DNA from: Actinobaculum suis | GTDB lineage: Bacteria; Actinomycetota; Actinomycetes; Actinomycetales; Actinomycetaceae | DNA length: 64,000 nt | Reading direction: 5' to 3' | Assembly (NCBI RefSeq): GCF_900102025.1 | Contig: NZ_FNAU01000006.1 | Span: 62,001 to 126,000, forward strand | In this document: piece after piece, positions 1 through 8,610 of the stretch | Numbering within the stretch: position 1 is the stretch's first letter | How the letters are laid out: each line of letters starts with the position of its first letter | Position numbers and translations under genes: made by a program | The notes under the pieces: generated by a model | The model's input: the letters and a program-made list of their open reading frames with translations, nothing else | The model's database searches: none | What the model was told of the DNA's origin: nothing

Positions 1-255
1 GTGTGGTCTTGTAATCCAAACCGCTTTCTACCGGCTGTAGTTGCCGAAGTGCGTGCTGAATTGCCACTTCTACGACTTCCTGACGGCCGGAGAAAATACG
101 GTAAACGGCAGGTGCTGCCACGCCGATCTTCCCTGCAATGTCATTCATCGTGAACTCATGTACGCCAATCTCAAGAGCAGCCTTGACGACGTCGTCCGCA
201 TTAAAACGCTGCTTGCGGCCTACCTTTTTAGGTCTTGAATCTTTCACGCGTTCCA
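1..255 (-). CDS. TetR-family transcriptional regulator, N-terminal part (runs off the window)
   Basis: Reading the minus strand from the ATG at 255-253 gives an open frame of 85 codons to base 1. It begins MERVKDSRPKKVGRKQRF and contains a TetR-type helix-turn-helix at about residues 22-65 (FTMNDIAGKIGVAAPAVYRI). TetR proteins bind operators as dimers through this region and sense a ligand with the C-terminal domain, which lies outside the window, so the ligand and targets cannot be guessed. The start is preceded by only a weak purine run. An 11-bp inverted repeat lies in the promoter region and could be its own operator. The family call is secure; specificity is unknown. Confidence 0.82.
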
Positions 256-274
256 TCCTAGCTATTTTTTCGGT

Positions 275-291
275 TTTATAAGGTCTAACCT
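275..291 (-). promoter_or_regulatory. candidate TetR gene promoter with overlapping inverted repeat
   Basis: On the minus strand TATAAA (280-275) lies about 20 bases upstream of the TetR start. Immediately upstream is the inverted repeat AGGT-CTA-ACCT (281-291), in the -35/-10 spacer where a TetR autorepressor often binds. No good -35 box is visible. Bases 256-446 are AT-rich and hold no convincing gene. Confidence 0.35.
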
Positions 292-445
292 GCGCTATTT
301 GAGAAAAATAGACAATCTCTCTCAGCATCTTCACAGGAAAACGATCTCGCGTCTCTATTCCCTTCTTTCTGCAGATTTTAGCCGAAATCGTTTATGGAAG
401 ATAGTTTTATTCAACCAGGAAAATAGATATCTTGATAGCGTAAAT

Positions 446-493
446 ACCCCCGCAACGCTCGAAAAACTCTCCGTTTTGAAGCGTTGCGGGGGT
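446..493. terminator. strong stem-loop downstream of ppc
   Basis: The 14-bp arms 446-459 (ACCCCCGCAACGCT) and 480-493 are perfectly complementary, and the 20-base loop contains a further AAAAC/GTTTT pairing. The hairpin lies 32 bases past the ppc stop. There is no long U-tract on either side, so it may act as a terminator or as a 3'-end stabilising structure for ppc. Confidence 0.65.
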
Positions 494-524
494 GGCTACC
501 GTATTCGCGGTAAGTGAAGGAGCT

Positions 525-3314
525 CTAGCCGGTATTGCGCATGCCAGCGGCAATACCGTTAATCGTGGTTAGGAGCGCCCGCGTATGGTACTGAACTTCT
601 TCCGAATCCGGGTTTTCGTTGGCACGTACTCGCTTGAGCATTGCCACCTGCATGAAGTGGATCGGGTTGAGGTACCGATTTCGTACATCCAGGGTGCGCC
701 GCAGCACGGGCTGGTTGCTCAGAAGCTTATTTTCGGATACGAGCCACTCGATTTGTTCCACGGTTAGCTCGTATTCCGCCCGAATCTTATCGAAGATATG
801 GTGCAGTTTCGGATCGACCAAGGATTCTACGTAGTAACTCGTAATATCCAAATCGGTTTTCTTCAGCGTCATTTCGATATTCGAAATGGTGGCCGCGAAG
901 AACACCCATTCGTCCTGCATTTTTCGCAGGGCGTCTCCATATCCGGCTTCTCGTGCGGCCTTGATACCAGATCCGGCCCCGTACCACCCGGGCACAATCT
1001 GCCGGGATTGCGTCCATCCGAATACCCAGGGGATAGCCCGCAGGCCATCCAGCCCTTTCTCCGACGTCGTCCGTTTGGAAGGTCGCGAACCGATCTTCAT
1101 ATCCCCGAGCTGTTCCACCGGGGTGGATTGCACGAAGTATTCCGGCAGGTCCGGATCTTGTGCCAGCTCCTGGTAGGCCTTGTATGCTTCATCGCTCACG
1201 TATTGCATGATTTCCGTATTGGAATCTTGCCGGGAGCGGGAGAGCCGGGCCGTCTTGTGAATGGTCGAACCTTCCATAACGGCGGCCACGGAAAGCGAAA
1301 GGTTTTCCAGTGCCAACTCGGGAAGCGTGTACTTATCCGAAATCACTTCACCTTGTTCGGTGAACTTGATCGTCCCGTCCAGTACACCCGCCGGTTCACC
1401 CAAGATGGATTCATATGTAGGCCCGCCACCGCGGCCCACGGAGCCACCGCGACCGTGGAAGAGGCGCAACTGGATTCCGTAACGCGCGGCAACATCACGC
1501 AGTTCGCGCTGCGCCCGGTGAATCTCCCATTGGGAGGTCACCACGCCGGCGTCCTTATTAGAATCCGAGTAGCCGAGCATGATTTCCTGCACGTCTCCGC
1601 GCATCCGCACAATCTCCCGATATTGCGGATTTTCTAGCAGTTCGGTGAGGATTTCTCCCGCGGCCTGCAGTTCCGGAATTTCTTCGAGGAGCGGCACGAA
1701 ACCAATATCGGCATGCTTGCGGTCACCTTCCAAGCTCACCAGCCCAGCTTCCCGGGCAAGCAGGGCGACGGCGAGGATATCGTCTGCGCCGTGCGTCATG
1801 GAAACGATGTAGCTTTCGATGCAGTCCTTACCGTAGATTTCCTGGGATTCCTTAATCACCTGGAAAACTTCGAAAGTCTTGCGTGCTTCGGCTGAAATCG
1901 GGCTGTCTTCGCGGCCGATAGTGGAAGGTACGAGCGGGCGGCAGGTTGCCAATTCGTTTGCCAGGAATTCTGTACGTTCCTTGCGGGTTAGCTTCCCGTA
2001 AGGCTTGTCTTCCGGAGAAATGAACCGGTCGCATAGTTCTGCCAGCAAATCGTGATGCTTTTCAGAATGCTCCCGAATATCCAGCGTGACCAAGGAAAGG
2101 CCCATGCCTTCCGTGACTTGCTGGGCTACCAAAAGCTCCGAATCGGCGATCCGGTGGCCACCGTGGCGGCGTAAAGCATCCCGAATCAGCTGGAAATCAG
2201 CTTTAATTTCCGCGCCTTCGGCATAGTCATAGCCGGGCTCGTGCGGAGTTCCTTCGCGGATACGCTTGCCGGTGCGGCGCAGTTTTTCCCGCATAACGCC
2301 AAGCTTGATCCGGTACGGCTCTTCTTCATACATATCCCGCTGGATGGTATCAACCAGGCCCGGATATTCGTAATCCTTTTCCAAGGAAGCTCGCAGCTCC
2401 GGATCATCACCCGTCAAGGTCGAGGAAACCGAAAGCATCAGCATGGAACGATTGATCAGCTCAATCGCAATATCGATTGCGGTGATGGACTGCAGTTGCA
2501 AAACTTCCCGCGTAACCTGCGGGGTCACATACGGGTTGCCGTCTCGATCGCCGCCGATCCAGGATCCGAAACGTACCGGCTGGGCACCATCAGCTAATTG
2601 CACGCCGTATTTGGCAAGCTCATCGCGCAAGATCGTGAGCAGTTTCGGGAGCGTATCCAAGTACAGGCTCCGCAAGTACCACATCACATTGCGGGCTTCG
2701 TCCATCGGAGTGGGTTGGAAGCGGCGCAGTTCGTCCGTAAGCCAGATACTTTCAATCAGCGTGGCTAGTTCGCGGTCTTGCCGCATACGTGCTTCTGATT
2801 CCGGTTCCGTAGTCTCACCCACGATTTCGGAAATTCGCCGCAGCTTCGTAAGCAAAGCTCGGCGTTGTGCTTCAGTGGGGTGGGCGGTAAATACCAACCG
2901 CACGTCTAGTTTTTCGACGACGTCTTGCAGGGCTTCGGTTCCGCATTGCTCCACAATGCGGCGCACCGCCCGCGGAATCCAGGATTCCGGATCGTCTTGA
3001 TCCGGAATGGAACGGACACGCATTACCTGTTCTGCGGCATTAGCGAACAGGAAATACTGCGAGAACGCACGGGTCAGGATAATCACTTGGTCTAGTGGCA
3101 AGGCATCGATCCCGCGCTGGAGCTCGGAGGCGGCTTCGTCCGCATCCAGATCCCGCGAAGCTGAACGTACCCGTTCCACTAGATTCAGTACGTCAACACC
3201 ATGTTGCTCTTCGATTTCTTCGCCGAGAAGCGTAGTGAGCCGCCGTACCGCTGCGCGCAACGGGGCATCTACATCTTCTTCATTCTCGGAACTACCAAAC
3301 GAAGTAACACTCAT
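525..3314 (-). CDS. ppc: phosphoenolpyruvate carboxylase
   Basis: This enzyme carboxylates phosphoenolpyruvate with bicarbonate to oxaloacetate, the anaplerotic input to the TCA cycle. At 929 aa it is full length. It shows the family signatures: FTAHPTEAQRR with the catalytic His near residue 145, GGDRDGNPYVT, GYSDSNKDAG, the glycine loop FHGRGGSVGRGGGPT, and the usual C-terminal NTG. Start revised: a GTG at 3320 would overlap the ribosome-binding site, because AGGAGG (3325-3320) stands 5 bases before the ATG at 3314. The gene is transcribed alone, with a hairpin downstream (446-493). A 3' neighbour on the same strand is the TetR gene. Confidence 0.97.
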   Translation of the reverse strand: MSVTSFGSSENEEDVDAPLRAAVRRLTTLLGEEIEEQHGVDVLNLVERVRSASRDLDADEAASELQRGIDALPLDQVIILTRAFSQYFLFANAAEQVMRVRSIPDQDDPESWIPRAVRRIVEQCGTEALQDVVEKLDVRLVFTAHPTEAQRRALLTKLRRISEIVGETTEPESEARMRQDRELATLIESIWLTDELRRFQPTPMDEARNVMWYLRSLYLDTLPKLLTILRDELAKYGVQLADGAQPVRFGSWIGGDRDGNPYVTPQVTREVLQLQSITAIDIAIELINRSMLMLSVSSTLTGDDPELRASLEKDYEYPGLVDTIQRDMYEEEPYRIKLGVMREKLRRTGKRIREGTPHEPGYDYAEGAEIKADFQLIRDALRRHGGHRIADSELLVAQQVTEGMGLSLVTLDIREHSEKHHDLLAELCDRFISPEDKPYGKLTRKERTEFLANELATCRPLVPSTIGREDSPISAEARKTFEVFQVIKESQEIYGKDCIESYIVSMTHGADDILAVALLAREAGLVSLEGDRKHADIGFVPLLEEIPELQAAGEILTELLENPQYREIVRMRGDVQEIMLGYSDSNKDAGVVTSQWEIHRAQRELRDVAARYGIQLRLFHGRGGSVGRGGGPTYESILGEPAGVLDGTIKFTEQGEVISDKYTLPELALENLSLSVAAVMEGSTIHKTARLSRSRQDSNTEIMQYVSDEAYKAYQELAQDPDLPEYFVQSTPVEQLGDMKIGSRPSKRTTSEKGLDGLRAIPWVFGWTQSRQIVPGWYGAGSGIKAAREAGYGDALRKMQDEWVFFAATISNIEMTLKKTDLDITSYYVESLVDPKLHHIFDKIRAEYELTVEQIEWLVSENKLLSNQPVLRRTLDVRNRYLNPIHFMQVAMLKRVRANENPDSEEVQYHTRALLTTINGIAAGMRNTG

Positions 3315-3396
3315 GAGCACCTCCTAGATATCTGACTTGTTCACCTTACCGCCCGAGCCAGAATTTTTTCTGGGCCGTCTCAGAAAAAAGTATCGT

Positions 3397-5157
3397 TCAG
3401 GCAAGCTTTAAGCCTCTAAATCTATTAATGGCGGCGGTGATTTCCAATACCCGCGGGCGGGCGAGGTTTCCCGGGTGGCCGCGATGGTTTGCAAGCGCGT
3501 CCAGGCCGCGTTCCGCAATGAGTTCTTCTACCTTTTCCGCAGCTTCCCGAATGGTCAGCTCGCCATCGGCTTTGTCCGCAATCAGGGTGATTGCGCGAGC
3601 AATTGCCTCGGTTTGGGAAGAATCGACCAGTTGGGTGAGGGCCGAAAGGTCAATCGTGATCTTTCCCATCTGGATGGCATCGAGGCCGCGTGCCCGCGGG
3701 GGCCGGGGCTTTCCGCCCGTGGCATAGGGCAAGGAATGCCGGCCCAACTTGCGCGGGTGCGAATCTCGCACGGGAGCCCCGTTTCCTGCGGATCCTGAAA
3801 CGGAGAGCCCGCCGTCAGTATCCGGGCGCAGGGTGGTGGGGGAAGAGCCGCTAATTTCGTGGGCGCGGGCAGTTACGTCGGTCGGCCGGTAGGCATCCAT
3901 GGCAATTACCACATCGGCGACGTCGAAGAAGGCTCCAGATCCACCGGCCACCAAAACTGTGGAAACGCCGCTGCGCGCATACAATTCGCGCACGCGAGCC
4001 ACGAAAGGCGTGATCGGCTCCCGATTATCGGGAATCAGTTCGCGCATTCTTTCATCCCGAATCATGAAATTAGTGGCCGAAGTATCTTCGTCAATAAGCA
4101 GGGCACTGGCCCCGGCTTCTACCGCTTCCGCCAAGTTCGCGGCCTGGGAAGTAGAACCGGAGGCGTTCGGCGTCGAAAAATGTTTCGTATCGGCCCCGCT
4201 GGGCAGATTGTTGATAAACATCGAAATATCGGTACCGGTGGTGGCACGGCCATCTTCAGCGCGGATCGCCGCCGCATCGGCGCGGGTGATGACCCATTCG
4301 CGCCCATCGCCGGCAACGTGGGCATAAACGCCGCGTTCCAGGGCACGCAAGAGGGTCGATTTGCCGTGATAACCCCCGCCTACAATCAGCGTGATTCCTT
4401 CCGGTATGCCCATGCCGGTAACGGTGCCGCCAGAAGGAAGCTCGAAACTAACGCGTAAAGATTCCGGGCTGGCAAAGGCAATCGCTCCCGCATCGGCGGG
4501 TAAAGGTAGATCGGAGGCGCCAGACCAGCGCGGTAAAATCGCCCCATCACCCACAAAGGCTACGAGTTGGCGGGAAGCGAGCTGATCGCGTACAGCTTCC
4601 TGATCGCGATACAAAGTAACAGCGTGGCGCAGGGCAGCGCCGTCGATCCGGTCGTAGCGCAGAAAATCTTCGGCCAGATCCGGAAGATCTTCGGCGAGCA
4701 GGCGCGCCGCTTCCCGCCCGCGTACGCGCCGCCCGGAGGCCGGCAAACCTACATAGAGGCGGGCTTCCACCGCGCCCGCGGGCGTGATTACCAGGCTTGC
4801 TCTTTCGAGAACTTCTTGGCCGGGCCGGTCAATTTCTACTTTTCCGGAGCTTCCGGTGCCGCTGGGCCGGTCAAAACCGGCGCGCCGAATCCCCTCCCAG
4901 AAAGAGCGCGTGAGGAAATCGGCTGTGGCTACCCGCCCGCGCCGGTCACTTATGAGTTCGGCAGGGATTTGTGCTACTTCGGGCGTCAGGCAGATCCTCA
5001 CGGGGGAAGGGGGAGCGAATGGGTCCCGCTGTGCCTTGTCTAGGCAGATCGTCACCCCGCCTCCGACGTCGTACCGGCCTACCGCATCCCGGTAGGCACC
5101 GTATGGTTTGCCATCAATAAGGCGTAGGGTATCTGCAAGGTCATGAGCTCTGGGCAT
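3397..5157 (-). CDS. ABC-class ATPase of the COG3044 family
   Basis: A 586-aa soluble protein with a Walker A motif GGGYHGKST near residue 262 and a Walker B-like LLIDEDTSATN near residue 358. It has no membrane segment, so it is not a transporter. This combination is typical of the predicted ABC-class ATPase family COG3044, whose bacterial function is unknown; from memory, a trypanosome mitochondrial relative (MRB1590) binds RNA. A variable Gly/Ser/Pro-rich stretch follows the ATPase core, then a helical C-terminal domain. The start has no Shine-Dalgarno, but TACAAT (5169-5164) lies exactly 6 bases upstream, suggesting a leaderless mRNA. It ends 82 bases before the ppc start, so the two could be co-transcribed. 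Confidence 0.85.
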   Translation of the reverse strand: MPRAHDLADTLRLIDGKPYGAYRDAVGRYDVGGGVTICLDKAQRDPFAPPSPVRICLTPEVAQIPAELISDRRGRVATADFLTRSFWEGIRRAGFDRPSGTGSSGKVEIDRPGQEVLERASLVITPAGAVEARLYVGLPASGRRVRGREAARLLAEDLPDLAEDFLRYDRIDGAALRHAVTLYRDQEAVRDQLASRQLVAFVGDGAILPRWSGASDLPLPADAGAIAFASPESLRVSFELPSGGTVTGMGIPEGITLIVGGGYHGKSTLLRALERGVYAHVAGDGREWVITRADAAAIRAEDGRATTGTDISMFINNLPSGADTKHFSTPNASGSTSQAANLAEAVEAGASALLIDEDTSATNFMIRDERMRELIPDNREPITPFVARVRELYARSGVSTVLVAGGSGAFFDVADVVIAMDAYRPTDVTARAHEISGSSPTTLRPDTDGGLSVSGSAGNGAPVRDSHPRKLGRHSLPYATGGKPRPPRARGLDAIQMGKITIDLSALTQLVDSSQTEAIARAITLIADKADGELTIREAAEKVEELIAERGLDALANHRGHPGNLARPRVLEITAAINRFRGLKLA

Positions 5158-5163
5158 GAGTCT

Positions 5164-5169
5164 ATTGTA
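5164..5169 (-). promoter_or_regulatory. -10 element for leaderless ABC ATPase mRNA
   Basis: Minus-strand TACAAT lies 6 bases before the ATG at 5157, placing the expected transcription start on the start codon itself. No Shine-Dalgarno is present. No convincing -35 box is visible. Confidence 0.5.
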
Positions 5170-5232
5170 GGGGTGCCGGCCCGCCCCAAAAACAGAAAAC
5201 CCGCAGGTGTGAAAATAGGTACCGCAGGATTT

Positions 5233-6171
5233 TTATCGGTGCCGCAAGATGCGGGTAGCGGTGGGGCGGTCCGTAACGAGGTGCGTAGCGAGCCCCATTT
5301 TTAGTGCCGTGTATATCGCTTCCACCTTGCGCATCCCACCGGCCACCAAGAGCCGTAGCGGTCGTTTAGCAAGTTCCTCCAAGGTGATCCCCACCGTTAC
5401 CTTGTCAATCGAAGGCACGGCTATTTCGCCGGTGCGAGTGTAGAAACGTGAACAGGCATCCCCGACCGCGCGGCTAAGCAGTTCTTCTTTTTGTTTCTCC
5501 GTAAAGTAGCCCAGATTTAGAAGCAAAGACGAAGGCTGCACCGATCCCACAGTGAAAACTACGAGGTCTGTGTTGCGGCCCATATCGAGGATTTCGGCAA
5601 TGTGCCGGTCTGCTTCCACAACGTTTTTCGTGCGTACGTCATCGAAAACTACGGGGAGGGGGAGAGGGTGGGCGGTGCCGTTCAGGGCCTGGCAAAACAG
5701 GTACAGGGTTTCGAAATCTAGAGTGGAGTGATCGGAGTGAGACGATCCGCCTTTTAGTTGCACGACGTCGATATCACAGAGTGTGCGCGGTTTGAGATGC
5801 TCGGCAATCGAGTACATGGTTTGGCCCCAGGAAATCCCCACGGACATTCCATCGCGGACCAGGTGGGAGAGTAGCTCAGCTCCGGCCCGCCCAATCTCTT
5901 CCAACACGTCTGCGCAGGCCGTAGTGGAACGGTACGTGACCACGGCTTCTTGCAACCCGAATCTTTCCTGCAAACGATCACCGAGTTCAGAGCTGGTTTC
6001 ACGCGGATCATGAATTTCAATCGAAACGAAACCTTTGGCTCTACCGTGTTGAATAAGTTTGGCAACAGTGGGCCGGGAGACCCCGAGTTCTTTCGCAACT
6101 TGAGCCTGACTCAACCCGTTCCGGTAGTAAAGCTTTACAGCCTCAAGCGCATCTTCATCACGCTTATCCAC
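5233..6171 (-). CDS. SorC/DeoR-type sugar-binding transcriptional regulator
   Basis: A 312-aa regulator with an N-terminal helix-turn-helix (GLSQAQVAKELGVSRPTVAK, about residues 20-40) followed by a SorC sugar-phosphate-binding domain to the C-terminus (RLLVAGGMRKVEAIYTALK near the end). The family includes Bacillus subtilis DeoR and CggR, which respond to phosphorylated sugars such as deoxyribose-5-phosphate. No catabolic genes adjoin it, so the effector is unknown. Start revised: an ATG at 6198 is in frame, but GGAGGGG (6186-6180) lies 8 bases before the GTG at 6171, giving a protein that begins MDKRDEDALEAVKLYY. Two palindromes upstream (6243-6257 and 6278-6299) are candidate operators. 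Confidence 0.88.
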   Translation of the reverse strand: MDKRDEDALEAVKLYYRNGLSQAQVAKELGVSRPTVAKLIQHGRAKGFVSIEIHDPRETSSELGDRLQERFGLQEAVVTYRSTTACADVLEEIGRAGAELLSHLVRDGMSVGISWGQTMYSIAEHLKPRTLCDIDVVQLKGGSSHSDHSTLDFETLYLFCQALNGTAHPLPLPVVFDDVRTKNVVEADRHIAEILDMGRNTDLVVFTVGSVQPSSLLLNLGYFTEKQKEELLSRAVGDACSRFYTRTGEIAVPSIDKVTVGITLEELAKRPLRLLVAGGMRKVEAIYTALKMGLATHLVTDRPTATRILRHR

Positions 6172-6242
6172 GTATCGTTCCCCTCCGACACCGCCCATAA
6201 CGTTCTCTTCGAAATGGCACCACCTCGTTGAGGCGCCGATCT

Positions 6243-6257
6243 TGTTTTAAAGACAAT
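6243..6257. promoter_or_regulatory. candidate operator, TTGT-N7-ACAA inverted repeat
   Basis: The sequence TTGTTTTAAAGACAA is a near-perfect 15-bp palindrome 72-86 bases upstream of the GTG start of the SorC-type regulator. Its AT-rich centre and position fit an autoregulatory operator, but no binding data support it. Confidence 0.35.
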
Positions 6258-6277
6258 GTGCTTTAGGGATAATCTTA

Positions 6278-6299
6278 CCGGTTTCCCTAGGGAAACCGG
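6278..6299. promoter_or_regulatory. perfect 22-bp palindrome between tRNA-Pro and the SorC-type regulator
   Basis: The arms CCGGTTTCC and GGAAACCGG flank CTAG with no mismatch. It lies 41 bases beyond the 3' end of the tRNA gene and about 107 bases before the regulator start. It has no U-tract, so an operator is as likely as a tRNA terminator. Confidence 0.4.
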
Positions 6300-6339
6300 G
6301 GATCTGCTCTGTATTTGATCCACCACTAATTCCGGTGCT

Positions 6340-6416
<77 letters not shown>

Positions 6417-6625
6417 TCTTCTTTTGACCACCTGAGATTACACCACCGGCCCGAGCTTTTTCAAACTTCTCAGGCTTCAGAGAGCCGGCTCACACGGCAT
6501 GCCGAGTTCGTTGCTAGAGTTCGGCGCCGTTTCGTTATAAGATCGTTATCGAAAAATTAGCGATAGCTCGCGGGCTCACCGCCCGCAATCTACAGGCATA
6601 CACGCAGGGAGAGCGAGGAGGCATC

Positions 6626-7075
6626 ATGGTGGAACAGTTCGATCCCCGTTCAACCGGGGGAGATCCTAAGGAAACAACTCAGTTCTCAGCCATTGGAGCG
6701 CAACTCGAACAACCTCTAGCTGATCGCACCTTGCGCACCGAAGAACTAGCGGCCATTCAAGCCCTCCCGGCAGGGTCGGCACTTTTGATTTCGCAGTCTG
6801 GCCCAAATTCGGGGGCCCGCTTCCTGCTGGATGCAGAGGTCACAAATGCGGGGCGTCACCAGCGTTCCGATATTTTCTTGGACGATGTAACCGTATCGCG
6901 GCGGCACGCCCAGTTCTTGCGCATTCCTGGCGGATACAAGGTCCGTGATTCGGGATCTTTGAACGGCACTTATGTAAATCGTGAACGCGTGGATGAGGCC
7001 GTGCTACAGGTAGGGGATGAAATCCAGATCGGAAAATTCCGGCTTACCTATTACACCTCGCCCGCCACCGCCTAG
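6626..7075 (+). CDS. garA: FHA-domain signalling protein, GarA/OdhI type
   Basis: A 149-aa protein with an N-terminal KETTQF motif (about residues 16-21) and a C-terminal forkhead-associated domain (about 75-145) showing NAGRHQRSDIFLDD, VSRRHA and SGSLNGTYVN. In mycobacteria and corynebacteria, GarA/OdhI binds and inhibits 2-oxoglutarate dehydrogenase and is switched off when Ser/Thr kinases such as PknG or PknB phosphorylate the ETT motif, after which the FHA domain binds its own tail. The motif pair here supports the same mechanism. GAGGAGG (6615-6621) precedes the ATG. Two MerR genes follow, as in the Rv1827-Rv1830 cluster, but an added gene sits between them. Confidence 0.9.
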   Translation: MVEQFDPRSTGGDPKETTQFSAIGAQLEQPLADRTLRTEELAAIQALPAGSALLISQSGPNSGARFLLDAEVTNAGRHQRSDIFLDDVTVSRRHAQFLRIPGGYKVRDSGSLNGTYVNRERVDEAVLQVGDEIQIGKFRLTYYTSPATA

Positions 7076-7144
7076 CGTTACCGGTACATTGGTGAACGTA
7101 ACGCCCGCGGGGCGACGACGCGAGATTGGCGCCGCCCCAATAGG

Positions 7145-7225
7145 TCAATAGGGACGCAGCCCAATAGGGACGCAGCCCAATAGGGATGCAGCCCAATAGG
7201 GATGCAGTCCAATAGGGGTGCCAGT
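7145..7225 (+). repeat. tandem array, 16-bp unit (about 5 copies)
   Basis: Units of the type CCAATAGGGACGCAGC run at 7146-7160, 7161-7176, 7177-7192, 7193-7208 and 7209-7225, with 1-3 changes per copy. The array starts about 70 bases after the garA stop. It has no coding potential and shares no unit with other arrays in the window. Confidence 0.9.
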
Positions 7226-7550
7226 CGGGCAATCCGGGGACCGGTAGGGCGACAATCACGACGCGGTACGCCGCCATCGCCATTGCGGAACTTTAAACTA
7301 TTTGGTGTTTAAAACTAGGACGTACGTACTCACATTTACCCCAGACGCTGTGTATATAATTTCTTGAGTCCGCGAATTTGCGCTTTGACGTGGGGTTTTA
7401 CCTCCGAAATAACGCCGCGCAAAAAAGCCGCACAAATGCCAGGCGTAATGCCAAAGGCTGGGTGGAATGCCCGGAACGAGGCAGGCACCAAGCCACAAGA
7501 GGTGTAGCGGGAGTGGTAACTGAGAAGTGATCTGCGTAGCAGGGGGCAAT
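7226..7550 (+). promoter_or_regulatory. intergenic region with candidate ftsR-like promoter
   Basis: No gene is seen here. It holds an AT-rich inverted repeat (TTTAAAC at 7292-7298, GTTTAAA at 7307-7313) and a perfect TATAAT at 7355-7360 without a clear -35. If used, this promoter would give a leader of about 185 bases before the ATG at 7551. Confidence 0.35.
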
Positions 7551-8378
7551 ATGGCAATCCAGAGTAGCGCCGCACATGCGGCGCGGCGAAGCGACCATCG
7601 CCTTGCACCCGCGCCAGCCACGCCCGCATCGGGTGCACCCGTTTCGGGCGCGGCCCCACGCGCAGAGACCGGTACGCAATGGCCGCACGATCTTTCGCAA
7701 AAGCCACAGTTCCGGATAGGGGAGGTGCGGCGCTTGCTCGCTGCAGAATTCCCTATGCTCTCGGTTTCGAAGATCCGTCACTACGAATCTATTGATCTCT
7801 TGCATCCGCATCGCACGGCCACGAACCAGCGGCTCTTTTCCCAATCGGATGTGGAGCGCTTGCGTTTTATTTTGCGTGAACAGCGCGACCGCTACTTACC
7901 GCTGGACCAAATCCGGGAAGAACTGCGCCAGCTGGACGCGGGTTTGATCGAACACCATCCGCAAAAGATGCACGCGGTGGCCGATAATGAAACGCGCCGT
8001 CCGCAGCCGGGAGAGCGGCTTACGGCTTCTCAAGTAGTAAATATTACGGGCACTGATGTTGCCACGGTGGATGCTTTGGTAGATGCCGGGATTTTGCAAA
8101 CCGATGCGCGCGGCCGGCTCTCGGCCCAAGCACCGGAGATTGTGCGCTACTCGGTACTGCTTTTGGAGGCCGGGTTTGACCTGCATTCCATTAAAACCAT
8201 ACGCACTTCGGCGCGCTCACACGCCCATACCGTGCTGGCCCAACTCGGCCCGCAGCTGGCAAAGAAAACGCCGGCAGCCCGCGAACGCGCGATTGCCCGA
8301 ACCGATGATGCCACCCAGAAAATCTGCCATCTTTACCGTGCTTTGCTAACCGAAAATATCGAGGTCGAGCTGCGCTAA
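7551..8378 (+). CDS. ftsR: MerR-family regulator, FtsR (Rv1828) type
   Basis: A 275-aa protein. After a 45-residue Ala/Ser/Pro-rich N-terminus comes a MerR winged helix (FRIGEVRRLLAAEF, then VSKIRHYESIDLLHP and RYLPLDQIREEL, about residues 55-130) and a second helix-turn-helix-like half in the C-terminus. This architecture matches Rv1828 and the Corynebacterium cell-division regulator FtsR. Start revised: an in-frame GTG at 7527 has no ribosome site, while AGGGGG (7541-7546) precedes the ATG at 7551 by 4 bases. It is the second gene of the garA cluster. The target set here is unknown. Confidence 0.85.
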   Translation: MAIQSSAAHAARRSDHRLAPAPATPASGAPVSGAAPRAETGTQWPHDLSQKPQFRIGEVRRLLAAEFPMLSVSKIRHYESIDLLHPHRTATNQRLFSQSDVERLRFILREQRDRYLPLDQIREELRQLDAGLIEHHPQKMHAVADNETRRPQPGERLTASQVVNITGTDVATVDALVDAGILQTDARGRLSAQAPEIVRYSVLLLEAGFDLHSIKTIRTSARSHAHTVLAQLGPQLAKKTPAARERAIARTDDATQKICHLYRALLTENIEVELR

Positions 8379-8435
8379 TATCGCTCCGCCGCCAAAATAC
8401 GCGTAGCTGGAGTATCTCGTTGCTAAAACCTAAAA

Positions 8436-8535
8436 GCTACGGTTCCAAAAAAGGCTGCGGTTCCAAAAAGGCTACGGTTTCCGAAAGGCCGTGGTTCCAA
8501 AAAGGCCGTGGTTCCAAAAAGGCTACGGTTTCCAG
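8436..8535 (+). repeat. tandem array, 17-bp unit (about 6 copies)
   Basis: Units of the type GCCGTGGTTCCAAAAAG run from 8436 in steps of 17-18 bases, and the copies at 8488-8504 and 8505-8521 are identical. The array fills most of the gap between the ftsR-like gene and the deaminase gene, and ends about 75 bases before the latter. Confidence 0.92.
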
Positions 8536-8610
8536 GTGCTGATTCGCTAAGCTAAACACATAACGGATAACGGCTGGATCTACACTCTGTTTAGTAGAGG
8601 AGATATACAC

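Noticed and set aside
299-517. 72-residue plus-strand reading frame between the TetR gene and ppc
   Set aside because: It has no ribosome site, runs through the ppc stem-loop (446-493), and its composition shows no protein character.
7145-7225. Array considered as a CRISPR
   Set aside because: Units are contiguous with no regular unique spacers, are only 16 bp long, and no cas gene is in the window. The same holds for the other arrays.
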